A stretch of DNA of 10,653 bases from assembly GCA_035274225.1 (NCBI GenBank), contig DATEOK010000236.1, positions 1 through 10,653 of the forward strand, read 5' to 3'. The number at the start of each line of letters is the position of its first letter. The first letter of the stretch is position 1. The notes beneath the pieces were generated by a model. That model saw only the letters and a list, made by a program, of their open reading frames with translations. It was not told where the DNA came from and did no database searches. This document shows positions 1 through 6,374 of this stretch, in pieces. The translations under genes were made by a program, and so were the position numbers. This DNA comes from Dongia_A sp035274225 (lineage in GTDB: Bacteria > Pseudomonadota > Alphaproteobacteria > Dongiales > Dongiaceae).

Positions 1-680
1 TCGTCACCCTCGGCTTCGGTGAAATGATCCGTGTCATCATCACCAACTGGTGGTGGTTCACGGGCGGCCCGAACGGCATCAACAAAGTGGTTCGACCGTC
101 CTTCTTCGGCCTCGATTTCGAACGCAGCGCGCCGCCGGGCGTGGAGACCTTCAGCAGCTTCTTCGGCATCGAATACTCTCCCAACCAGCGCGTCTTCTTT
201 CTCTATTTCGTCATCCTGGCGTTCGCGCTGCTCACCAACTTCTTCACGCTCCGGATCAGAAAGCTTCCGATCGGCCGCGCCTGGGAGGCGCTGCGCGAGG
301 ATGAGACGGCGTGCCGCGCGCTCGGCATCAATCCGCGCAACACCAAGCTGACCGCCTTCGCCATCGGCGCGATGTTCGCCGGGATCGCCGGCTCGTTCTT
401 CGCGGCGCGCCAGGGTTTCGTCAGCCCCGAAAGCTTCGTATTCCTGGAATCGGCAGTGATCCTGGCGATCGTGGTGCTGGGTGGCCTCGGCAGCCAGGTC
501 GGCATCGTGCTGGCCGCTGTGGTGTTGATCGGCTTGCCGGAATTCTTCCGCGAGCTGCAGGACTATCGCATGCTGGCCTTCGGCATCGGCATGGTGCTGA
601 TCATGATCTGGCGTCCGGGTGGCCTGCTCGCGCATCGCGATCCCACCATCTTCCTCAACAAAGGGAAGGCGGGCCGGTGA
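1..680 (+). CDS. livM: Branched-chain amino acid ABC transporter permease LivM (5' end missing)
   Basis: Inner-membrane permease subunit of the LIV/HAAT importer, which forms the channel with LivH and is driven by LivG and LivF. Only the C-terminal 225 residues are in the window; the reading frame is open from base 3 and begins VTLGFGEMIR, a typical mid-protein LivM segment, so the ATG at 24 is an internal Met and not the start. Diagnostic stretches are TGGPNGI soon after, the cytoplasmic EAA-like loop GRAWEALREDETACRALGIN that contacts the ATPases, FAARQGFVSPESF, VVLGGLGSQ and the closing RPGGLL. Several hydrophobic helices are visible. The stop TGA overlaps the livG start as GTGA, so the two are probably translationally coupled. 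Family assignment is firm; substrate specificity within branched-chain or related amino acids cannot be read from sequence. Confidence 0.95.
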   Translation, partial: VTLGFGEMIRVIITNWWWFTGGPNGINKVVRPSFFGLDFERSAPPGVETFSSFFGIEYSPNQRVFFLYFVILAFALLTNFFTLRIRKLPIGRAWEALREDETACRALGINPRNTKLTAFAIGAMFAGIAGSFFAARQGFVSPESFVFLESAVILAIVVLGGLGSQVGIVLAAVVLIGLPEFFRELQDYRMLAFGIGMVLIMIWRPGGLLAHRDPTIFLNKGKAGR

Positions 681-1507
681 CCAATACTCCACTGCTCTCG
701 GTCGAACATCTGACCATGCGCTTCGGCGGCCTGCTTGCCATCGACGGCGTGTCGTTCACCGCCGCGAACGCGGAAATCACCGGGATCATCGGTCCGAACG
801 GCGCGGGCAAGACCACCGTCTTCAATTGCCTGACCGGATTCTACAAGCCGACCATCGGCCGGCTGTTGCTCGCGGGAAACCGCGGCACATACCAGCTCGA
901 GCAGCTCGACGGCTACCTGATCGCGCAGAGGGCAGGGGTCGCGCGAACGTTCCAGAACATCCGCCTGTTCGGCGGTATGTCGGTGCTGGAGAATCTCATC
1001 GTCGCGCAGCACAACAAGCTGATGAAGGCGTCCGGAATGACTTTCGGCGGGCTGCTTGGCTTGCCCACCTACCGAAATGCCGAGCGCTCCGCGGTCGAAA
1101 CGGCGCGGCGTTGGCTCGATCGGGTCGGCCTGACCGAGATGGCGGATTGGGATGCGGCAAACCTGCCTTATGGCGGGCAGCGCCGCCTGGAGATCGCGCG
1201 GGCCATGTGCACCGACCCGGTGATGCTGTGTCTCGACGAGCCGGCCGCCGGTCTCAATGCCCGGGAATCGGGCGACCTCAACAACCTGCTCATGTCGATC
1301 CGCGAAGAGTACAAGATCGGCATCCTTCTCATCGAGCATGACATGTCGGTGGTGATGGGAATCAGCGACCATATCGTCGTGCTCGAATACGGGCGGAAGA
1401 TCTCAGACGGCACGCCAGCGCAAGTCAGGTCGGATCCAGCGGTCATCCGCGCCTATCTCGGCGAGGCGGAGGACGACGACATGCCGGCCAAGGGCACGAA
1501 GGGCTAG
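677..1507 (+). CDS. livG: Branched-chain amino acid ABC transporter ATP-binding protein LivG
   Basis: One of the two cytoplasmic ATPases that power the LIV importer. The start is a GTG at 677, overlapping the livM stop by 4 nt (GTGA), and gives a 276-residue protein beginning VTNTPLLSVEHLTMRFGG, which fits family length; no ATG in frame precedes the conserved N-terminal strand. Visible motifs: Walker A GPNGAGKT at residues 39-46, Q-loop Q93 in ARTFQNIRLF, ABC signature as LPYGGQRRLEIARA at 163-176, Walker B VMLCLDEP at 182-189, and H-loop H221 in LLIEHDMSVV. The large insert between Q-loop and signature and the C-terminal YGRKISDGTP segment are characteristic of LivG rather than LivF. The protein ends in an acidic and lysine tail (EAEDDDMPAKGTKG). 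livF follows 4 nt downstream. Confidence 0.96.
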   Translation: MTNTPLLSVEHLTMRFGGLLAIDGVSFTAANAEITGIIGPNGAGKTTVFNCLTGFYKPTIGRLLLAGNRGTYQLEQLDGYLIAQRAGVARTFQNIRLFGGMSVLENLIVAQHNKLMKASGMTFGGLLGLPTYRNAERSAVETARRWLDRVGLTEMADWDAANLPYGGQRRLEIARAMCTDPVMLCLDEPAAGLNARESGDLNNLLMSIREEYKIGILLIEHDMSVVMGISDHIVVLEYGRKISDGTPAQVRSDPAVIRAYLGEAEDDDMPAKGTKG

Positions 1508-1511
1508 GGCC

Positions 1512-2234
1512 ATGGCGGCAATGCTGGAAATCTCAGGCGTCCACACCTTCTACGGCCACATCGAGGCCCTGCGCGGCATCGACATGACGGTGGCGAAGGG
1601 CGAGATCGTCACGCTCATCGGCGCGAATGGTGCCGGCAAATCCACGCTGCTGATGACGATCTGCGGCACGCCCCGCGCACGCGAGGGGAGCGTGCGGTTC
1701 GAAGGGCAGAACATCACCAACCTTGCGACCTTCGAGATCATGCGCAAGGGCATCGCCCAATCGCCGGAAGGCCGGCGCATCTTCCCGCGCATGACCGTGC
1801 TTGAGAATCTGCAGATGGGCGCCGTCACCGGCGATCCCAAGAACTTTGCGGCCGACCTCGAGAAGGTGATGACGCTGTTCCCTATCCTGAAGCAGCGGCA
1901 GACCCAGCGCGGCGGCACGCTTTCCGGCGGCGAGCAGCAGATGCTGGCGATCGCGCGCGCGCTGATGAGCCGCCCTCGCTTGCTGCTGCTCGACGAGCCG
2001 TCGCTGGGCCTTGCTCCGCTCATCGTCAAGCAGATCTTCCAGGTGATCAAGCAGATCAACGAAACCGAGGGCGTCACCATCTTTCTGGTCGAGCAGAACG
2101 CCTATCATGCCTTGAAGCTTGCCCACCGCGGCTACGTGATGGTGAACGGATTGATCACGCTGAGCGGGCCCGGGCGCGAGCTGCTGGCGAACCCGGAGGT
2201 CCGTGCCGCCTACCTCGAAGGCGGCCACGGATGA
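1512..2234 (+). CDS. livF: Branched-chain amino acid ABC transporter ATP-binding protein LivF
   Basis: Second cytoplasmic ATPase of the LIV importer, expected to pair with LivG. It is 240 residues, normal for LivF. Motifs: Walker A GANGAGKST at 37-45, Q-loop Q83 in GIAQSPEGRRIFPRMTV (a LivF hallmark), signature LSGGEQQ at 137-143, Walker B LLLLDEP at 157-163 with SLGLAP following, and FLVEQNA at 191-197 where Q195 occupies the H-loop position, as is usual in this subfamily. The ATG at 1512 lies 4 nt after the livG stop. A second in-frame ATG at 1521 (Met4) is possible and would remove only three residues. The C-terminal NPEVRAAYLEGG is typical. Confidence 0.96.
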   Translation: MAAMLEISGVHTFYGHIEALRGIDMTVAKGEIVTLIGANGAGKSTLLMTICGTPRAREGSVRFEGQNITNLATFEIMRKGIAQSPEGRRIFPRMTVLENLQMGAVTGDPKNFAADLEKVMTLFPILKQRQTQRGGTLSGGEQQMLAIARALMSRPRLLLLDEPSLGLAPLIVKQIFQVIKQINETEGVTIFLVEQNAYHALKLAHRGYVMVNGLITLSGPGRELLANPEVRAAYLEGGHG

Positions 2235-2247
2235 TCGGAGCACCGAT

Positions 2248-2616
2248 ATGAGCCTTTCGCTCCTGGCACTGACCTTTGTCCTGTTCGGCGGCGCGGCCGC
2301 GCTGATGGGCAACGCGATCGCCGAGACGTGGCGGCCCTGGTGGCAGAACCTCAGTTACGGCGCGCTGCTGGCCGTGGGCGATCAGTTCCTCGGCTTTGCG
2401 CTGTTCAAAGGCCCGTTCTTCATCGACAGCCTGGTCTCCAGCAATGCGCAGCCGCTCGGGCCGGCGCTTCTGGAATACCTTCTCGACGTTGTCGTCATCT
2501 CCACTTTTGCCCTGTTTTCCTACCGCTTAACCAAGACGCGCAAAATGGTGTCGCAATACCCCTGGCTCTACGAGCGGTCGGGGTTGCTGACTTGGCGCGC
2601 CAAGACCGGTGGATAA
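2248..2616 (+). CDS. Small three-helix membrane protein, DUF6867-like, in liv operon
   Basis: Function unknown. The ATG at 2248 is preceded by GGAG at 2237-2240 (7-nt spacing) and lies 13 nt after the livF stop, giving 122 residues. An upstream in-frame ATG at 2203 lies inside livF and has no reason to be used. Three hydrophobic segments are visible at about residues 4-25 (with FGGAAALMGNAIAETWRP at its end), 36-53 and 72-93. A basic and aromatic tail follows, TRKMVSQYPWLYERSGLL, and the protein stops near WRAKTGG. From memory this pattern matches the alphaproteobacterial family DUF6867, which tends to sit directly behind livF; a profile search would settle that. Position suggests an accessory or small-subunit role in the LIV transporter, but that is inference from context only. 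Confidence 0.8.
   Translation: MSLSLLALTFVLFGGAAALMGNAIAETWRPWWQNLSYGALLAVGDQFLGFALFKGPFFIDSLVSSNAQPLGPALLEYLLDVVVISTFALFSYRLTKTRKMVSQYPWLYERSGLLTWRAKTGG
2591..2604. repeat. Perfect 14-bp palindrome, copy 1 of a TGGCGCGCCAAG pair
   Basis: CTTGGCGCGCCAAG is a perfect palindrome lying over the last codons of the DUF6867-like gene. Twelve of its bases (TGGCGCGCCAAG) recur at 2729-2740, 136 bp downstream, on the other side of the candidate promoter of the binding-protein gene. It could be an operator half of a pair, or chance in GC-rich DNA. Confidence 0.4.
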
Positions 2617-2655
2617 CTGGGTTTTCGGCATCGGTCCGGGACGGTCGGCAAGCTA

Positions 2656-2683
2656 TTGTGTAGCCAATTCCAAATGTTACAAT
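2656..2683 (+). promoter_or_regulatory. Candidate sigma-70 promoter for the substrate-binding protein gene
   Basis: TTGTGT at 2656-2661 and TACAAT at 2678-2683 are separated by 16 bp. The -10 matches TATAAT at five of six positions; the -35 keeps only the TTG. This stretch is noticeably AT-richer than its surroundings and lies in the only sizeable gap of the liv region (2617-2768). A start near 2690 would give a leader of about 80 nt. A separate promoter would allow the binding protein to be made in excess over the transporter, as is usual for ABC importers. No known riboswitch shape was recognised in the leader. Confidence 0.4.
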
Positions 2684-2728
2684 GAGCCCAACAGAATCAA
2701 GCGGCGTGGCAAGTCTGAATAAGCAGTC

Positions 2729-2740
2729 TGGCGCGCCAAG
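2729..2740. repeat. TGGCGCGCCAAG, copy 2, in the leader of the binding-protein gene
   Basis: Twelve bases identical to the right-hand part of the palindrome at 2591-2604; the outer base pair of the palindrome is broken here (CTGGCGCGCCAAG). It falls between the candidate promoter and the start codon at 2769, so it would lie in the 5' untranslated region. Confidence 0.4.
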
Positions 2741-2768
2741 CGCATTCCAACCATCAAAGGGGGAGTAA

Positions 2769-3977
2769 ATGAAAAACAAAGGCATTATCGCGATCGTCGC
2801 GATAATCGTGCTTGCGATCGTCGGCTATTTCGTCTTCAAGCCGAAGCCGGAGACGACTGAGCAAGCTCCGGCGGAGGCGACTGCACCGGCGCAGCCGGCG
2901 ACCACGCAGGAAGCCGCCAAGGTTCCCGAAGAGATCACGATCGCGACGGCCGGCCCGATCACGGGCGACTTGGCCGAGTTCGGCGCTCAGATGAAGAGCG
3001 GCGCCGAAAAGGCGGTTGCCGATCTCAACGCCGCTGGCGGCGTCATGGGCAAGCAGGTGAAGCTCCAGGTTGGCGACGACCAGTGCGACCCGAAGCAGGC
3101 GGTCGCGGTGGCGAACGACCTCGCTTCGAAGGGTGTCGTGTTCGTGGCCGGCCACTTCTGCTCGGGCTCCTCGATCCCGGCGTCGGCCGTGTATCACGAG
3201 GAAGGCATCCTGCAGATCACGCCGGCCTCCACCAACCCGAAGTTCACTGAAGACCCGGCGGCTGCCGGCTGGAAGACCGTGTTCCGCACCTGCGGCCGCG
3301 ATGACCAGCAGGGTTCCTTCGCCGGTCCGTGGATCGCCGAGCATTTCAAGGGCAAGAACGCCGCGATCGTCGACGACAAGTCGGCGTACGGCAAAGGCCT
3401 TGCCGACCTCACCAAGGAGGCGATGAACAAGGCCGGCCTGCAGGAAGTGGTGCACGAGTCCATCACCGCCGGCGAGCAGGACTACACCGCGCTCGTGAGC
3501 AAGCTGAAGGCGGCCAATGTCGACGTGATCTACTTCGGCGGCTATCACCCGGAAGCGGCGTTGATCGTCAAGCAGGCGCGTGAGCAGGGCCTCCAGGCCC
3601 AGCTGCTCTCGGGCGACTCCCTGAACACGCAGGAGTTCGCGACGCTGGCTGGCCCCGCCGGCGATGGCGTGATGTTCACCAACGCTGCCGAGGCGCGCAA
3701 CCTGCCGTCCGCGAAGGCGGTGGTGGAATCCTTCCGCAAGGATGGGTTCGAGCCGGAAGGCTACACGCTGGCGACCTACGCTGCGATCCAGGTCTGGGCG
3801 CAGGCCGTGGCGAAGGCCAACTCCATCGAGGCGGAGAAGGTCGCGGAAACGATCCGCGGCGGTTCGTGGGATACGGTGATCGGCAAACTCTCCTTCGATG
3901 CGAAGGGCGACCTGACCTCGTCGACCTATGTCTGGTACGAGTTCCAGGGCGGCAAATACGCGGAAGCGAACAAGTAA
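2769..3977 (+). CDS. LivJ/LivK-type substrate-binding protein with N-terminal membrane anchor
   Basis: Binding protein that captures branched-chain or related amino acids outside the inner membrane and delivers them to LivHMGF. It has 402 residues; the ATG at 2769 follows a strong ribosome site, GGGGGAG at 2759-2765. The binding-protein domain (Peripla_BP, type 1 fold) runs from about residue 54 (EEITIATAGPITGDLAEFG) to the end. Close family hallmarks are DDQCDPKQAVAVAN at 103-116, GHFCSGSSIPAS at 128-139, ITPASTNP and FRTCGRDDQQG; C106 and C131 occupy the positions of the LivJ disulfide. Oddly, the N-terminus is not a clear cleavable signal: a helix at residues 5-23 (ends VGYFVF) runs straight into KPKPE and a linker of about 30 residues rich in Ala, Pro, Thr and Glu, with no lipobox Cys and no cleavage motif next to the helix. 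This suggests a tethered protein. It is probably the receptor for the transporter encoded upstream. Confidence 0.93.
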   Translation: MKNKGIIAIVAIIVLAIVGYFVFKPKPETTEQAPAEATAPAQPATTQEAAKVPEEITIATAGPITGDLAEFGAQMKSGAEKAVADLNAAGGVMGKQVKLQVGDDQCDPKQAVAVANDLASKGVVFVAGHFCSGSSIPASAVYHEEGILQITPASTNPKFTEDPAAAGWKTVFRTCGRDDQQGSFAGPWIAEHFKGKNAAIVDDKSAYGKGLADLTKEAMNKAGLQEVVHESITAGEQDYTALVSKLKAANVDVIYFGGYHPEAALIVKQAREQGLQAQLLSGDSLNTQEFATLAGPAGDGVMFTNAAEARNLPSAKAVVESFRKDGFEPEGYTLATYAAIQVWAQAVAKANSIEAEKVAETIRGGSWDTVIGKLSFDAKGDLTSSTYVWYEFQGGKYAEANK

Positions 3978-4003
3978 CTTTCGCTTTCTTCGCGGTTCGA
4001 TTG

Positions 4004-4037
4004 AGGCCCGGGCGGCAACGCCCGGGCCTTTTTCTTT
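4004..4037 (+). terminator. Rho-independent terminator after the binding-protein gene
   Basis: The arms GGCCCGGGC (4005-4013) and GCCCGGGCC (4020-4028) form a perfect 9-bp GC stem, extended by an A-T pair (4004/4029), with a 6-nt loop GGCAAC. A T-rich run, TTTTTCTTT, follows at 4029-4037. It begins 27 nt after the stop codon and separates the liv region from rpiB. Confidence 0.95.
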
Positions 4038-4052
4038 GACGACAGATTGTGG

Positions 4053-4081
4053 TTGGCGGGGCGGGGGACGGGTTATATTGT
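4053..4081 (+). promoter_or_regulatory. Candidate promoter for rpiB-glyA
   Basis: In the 86-bp stretch between the terminator and rpiB the only AT-rich island is GGTTATATTGTATG. TTGGCG at 4053-4058 with TATTGT at 4076-4081 gives a 17-bp spacer; the better -10-like hexamer TATATT at 4074-4079 would leave only 15 bp. A promoter is needed here because a strong terminator lies just upstream. The exact hexamers are uncertain. Confidence 0.4.
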
Positions 4082-4123
4082 ATGCCGCCTCGCGCAGACC
4101 GGACCCCAGAGACACCCAGAGAG

Positions 4124-4558
4124 ATGCCCAAGGAAACCATCGCGATCGCCAGCGACCATGCCGGCTTTGAGCTGAAGGCCCAGTTGAAACAGGAACTGGC
4201 GGCGATGGGCTTTGAGCCCCTGGACCTCGGGACGGAATCCGCGAGCTCGGTCGATTATCCGGATTTCGCGGACCGCCTCGCCGGCGCCCTCAAGGAGGGC
4301 AAGGCCAAGCGCGGGGTGCTGGTCTGCGGCACCGGGATCGGGATCTCCATGGCCGCGAACCGCCACCGCCACATTCGCGCGGCCGTGGTGCACGACGTCA
4401 CCAGCGCCCGCATGACCCGCCTGCACAACAACGCCAATGTGCTGTGCCTGGGCGCCCGGCTGACCGGGACGGATGTCGCAAAGGACTGCCTGAAGGTGTT
4501 TTTAACGACAGATTTCGAGGGGGGCCGTCACGAAAATCGCGTCGCCAAAATGAGCTGA
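4124..4558 (+). CDS. rpiB: Ribose-5-phosphate isomerase B (RpiB)
   Basis: Interconverts ribose 5-phosphate and ribulose 5-phosphate in the pentose phosphate pathway; cytoplasmic, of the RpiB/LacA/LacB family. The start ATG at 4124 gives 144 residues, the family norm, beginning MPKETIAIASDHAG. Further upstream in-frame starts at 4049 and 4082 would add a non-conserved stretch lying across the candidate promoter. Key residues visible: D11 and H12 in SDHAGFELK, V43-DYPDFA, catalytic base C68 in VLVCGTGIGISMAANR, H90-D91 in VVHDVTSA and H101-NNANVLCLGAR. The ribosome site is weak (AGAGAG just upstream). glyA follows after 37 nt, a pairing often seen in alphaproteobacteria. An allose-6-phosphate isomerase role is possible in this family but context favours ribose. 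Confidence 0.95.
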   Translation: MPKETIAIASDHAGFELKAQLKQELAAMGFEPLDLGTESASSVDYPDFADRLAGALKEGKAKRGVLVCGTGIGISMAANRHRHIRAAVVHDVTSARMTRLHNNANVLCLGARLTGTDVAKDCLKVFLTTDFEGGRHENRVAKMS

Positions 4559-4595
4559 CTTGGCTCGTTTCCGCCTGCGATAGAGGACCTCAAAG

Positions 4596-5891
4596 ATGAC
4601 GACCCAGACCTATACCCCCATGCCCGGCTTCTTCACCTCCGGCCTCAAAGAGCGCGATCCGGACGTGTTCGCCGCGATTGGCAAGGAGCTCTATCGCCAG
4701 CAGGACCAGATCGAGCTGATCGCGTCGGAGAACATCGTGTCGCGCGCCGTGCTCGAAGCGCAGGGCTCCTGCCTCACCAACAAATATGCCGAAGGCTATC
4801 CCGGCAAGCGCTACTACGGCGGCTGCGAGTTCGTCGACGTCGCGGAAGAGATCGCGATCGACCGCGCCAAGAAGCTGTTCAACTGCGCCTTCGCCAACGT
4901 GCAGCCGCATTCCGGCGCGCAAGCCAACCAGGCAGTGTTTTTCGCGCTGCTGCAGCCGGGTGACTCGTTCCTCGGACTCAACCTTGCGGCCGGCGGTCAC
5001 CTCACCCACGGCTCGCCGGTCAACCAGTCGGGCAAGTGGTTCAAGCCGATCCCGTACACCGTGCGGACGCAGGACCAGCAGCTCGACATGGACCAGGTCG
5101 CCGAGCTGGCGAAGGAGCACAAGCCGAAGCTGATTCTCGCCGGCGGTTCCGCTTATCCGCGGTTCTGGGACTTCAAGCGCTTCCGCGAGATCGCGGATTC
5201 GGTCGGCGCCTACTTCTTCGTCGACATGGCGCACTTCGCCGGCCTGGTCGCCGGTGGCGTGCATCCGAGCCCGCTGCCCCATGCGCATGTCGTCACCACC
5301 ACCACGCACAAGACGCTGCGCGGCCCGCGCGGCGGCATGATCCTCAGCAATGACGAGGCCATCGGCAAGAAGATCAACTCCGCCGTCTTCCCAGGCCTGC
5401 AGGGCGGGCCGTTGATGCATGTCATCGCCGCCAAGGCCGTGTCGTTCGGCGAAGCGCTGCGGCCCGAGTTCAAGGTCTACGCCCAGACTGTCGTTGAGAA
5501 CGCCAAGGTGCTGGCCGACACGCTGGTGCAGGGCGGCCTCGCCATCACCACCGGCGGCACCGACAACCACCTGATGCTGGTGGACCTGCGGCCGAAGAAG
5601 CTGACCGGCAAGGATTCCGAGCACAGCCTGGAAGAGGCCGGCATCACCTGCAACAAGAACGGCATCCCGTTCGATCCGGAGAAGCCGGCGATCACCTCCG
5701 GCATCCGTCTCGGCACGCCGGCGGCGACCAGCCGCGGCTTCGGGCCGAAGGAGTTCAAGCAGGTCGGTCAGATGATCGTGCGCGTGTTGGACGGGCTCGC
5801 CGCGAACCGCACTGATAACAGCAAGGTTGAACACGAGGTGCGCGAAGAAGTGCGCGCCTTGTGCAAGAGGTTCCCGATCTACGGGGGCTGA
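4596..5891 (+). CDS. glyA: Serine hydroxymethyltransferase (GlyA)
   Basis: PLP enzyme converting serine and tetrahydrofolate to glycine and 5,10-methylene-THF, the main source of one-carbon units. It has 431 residues, full length for bacterial SHMT. Fold-type I landmarks: IELIASENIVS at 39-49, NKYAEGYPGKRYYGG at 62-76, NVQPHSGAQAN at 101-111, HLTHGSPVN at 135-143, the D210 and H213 pair in FVDMAHFAGL, and the Schiff-base lysine K239 in VTTTTHKTLRGPRGG at 233-247. The C-terminal TSGIRLGTPAATSRGFG is also diagnostic. The ATG at 4596 has GAGGA upstream with about 8-nt spacing. It lies between rpiB and nrdR, the usual alphaproteobacterial order, so co-transcription is likely. Confidence 0.98.
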   Translation: MTTQTYTPMPGFFTSGLKERDPDVFAAIGKELYRQQDQIELIASENIVSRAVLEAQGSCLTNKYAEGYPGKRYYGGCEFVDVAEEIAIDRAKKLFNCAFANVQPHSGAQANQAVFFALLQPGDSFLGLNLAAGGHLTHGSPVNQSGKWFKPIPYTVRTQDQQLDMDQVAELAKEHKPKLILAGGSAYPRFWDFKRFREIADSVGAYFFVDMAHFAGLVAGGVHPSPLPHAHVVTTTTHKTLRGPRGGMILSNDEAIGKKINSAVFPGLQGGPLMHVIAAKAVSFGEALRPEFKVYAQTVVENAKVLADTLVQGGLAITTGGTDNHLMLVDLRPKKLTGKDSEHSLEEAGITCNKNGIPFDPEKPAITSGIRLGTPAATSRGFGPKEFKQVGQMIVRVLDGLAANRTDNSKVEHEVREEVRALCKRFPIYGG

Positions 5892-5915
5892 AGACGAGGC
5901 TTTTGGGGGACGTGA

Positions 5916-6374
5916 ATGCGCTGTCCGTTTTGCGGAAACGAGGATACCCAGGTCAAGGACTCCCGACCGACGGACGATAACTCCGCCATCCGCAGGCGGC
6001 GGCAATGCACCAATTGTGGTGCGCGCTTCACCACCTTCGAGCGTGTTCAGTTGCGCGAGCTGGTCGTTGTGAAAAGCAACGGCCAGCGCGAGCCGTTCGA
6101 CCGCGAGAAGCTGCTGCGCTCGATGCAGATCTCGCTGCGCAAGCGGCCGGTCGACCAGGACCGGCTGGAGCGCGTGGTCAACGGCATCGTGCGGCGCCTG
6201 GAAAGCTCGGGCGAGACCGAGATCCCCACGACGCATATCGGCGAGGCGGTGATGGATGCGCTCGCCACCCTGGACAAGGTCGCCTATGTCCGCTTCGCCT
6301 CGGTCTATCGCAACTTCCGCGAGGCTAAGGACTTCGAGACCTTTATCGGCAAGCTCGGCAGTGACGAAGACTGA
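5916..6374 (+). CDS. nrdR: Transcriptional repressor NrdR
   Basis: Zinc-ribbon and ATP-cone repressor that senses ATP/dATP and controls ribonucleotide reductase genes. The 152 residues match the family. The start MRCPFCGNEDTQVKDSRP carries the first zinc pair C3/C6; the second is C31/C34 in RRRQCTNCGARFTTFER. The ATP-cone occupies about residues 46-136, beginning VVKSNGQREPFDREKL, with the conserved end VAYVRFASVYRNF. The ATG at 5916 has GGGGGA at 5905-5910 as ribosome site. It follows glyA by 24 nt and its last 14 nt overlap ribD. No paired NrdR box was noticed in the window, consistent with its targets (nrd genes) lying elsewhere. Confidence 0.97.
   Translation: MRCPFCGNEDTQVKDSRPTDDNSAIRRRRQCTNCGARFTTFERVQLRELVVVKSNGQREPFDREKLLRSMQISLRKRPVDQDRLERVVNGIVRRLESSGETEIPTTHIGEAVMDALATLDKVAYVRFASVYRNFREAKDFETFIGKLGSDED

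Noticed and set aside
1163..1180. LivG signature reads LPYGGQ instead of the textbook LSGGQ
   Set aside because: LivG proteins commonly carry L-x-Y-G-x-Q here, so this is normal family variation and not a defect.
2088..2100. LivF has Gln where most ABC ATPases have the H-loop His
   Set aside because: FLVEQNA is the usual LivF form, also found in well-studied members; it is not an inactivating change.
2684..2768. Possible riboswitch or attenuator in the leader of the binding-protein gene
   Set aside because: About 80 nt without a recognisable riboswitch core, leader peptide or terminator hairpin; only the short palindromic repeat stands out.
2754..4115. A 453-codon minus-strand open frame opposite the binding-protein gene
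   Set aside because: It runs through the intrinsic terminator and opposite a clearly conserved protein; its composition is typical of a shadow frame.
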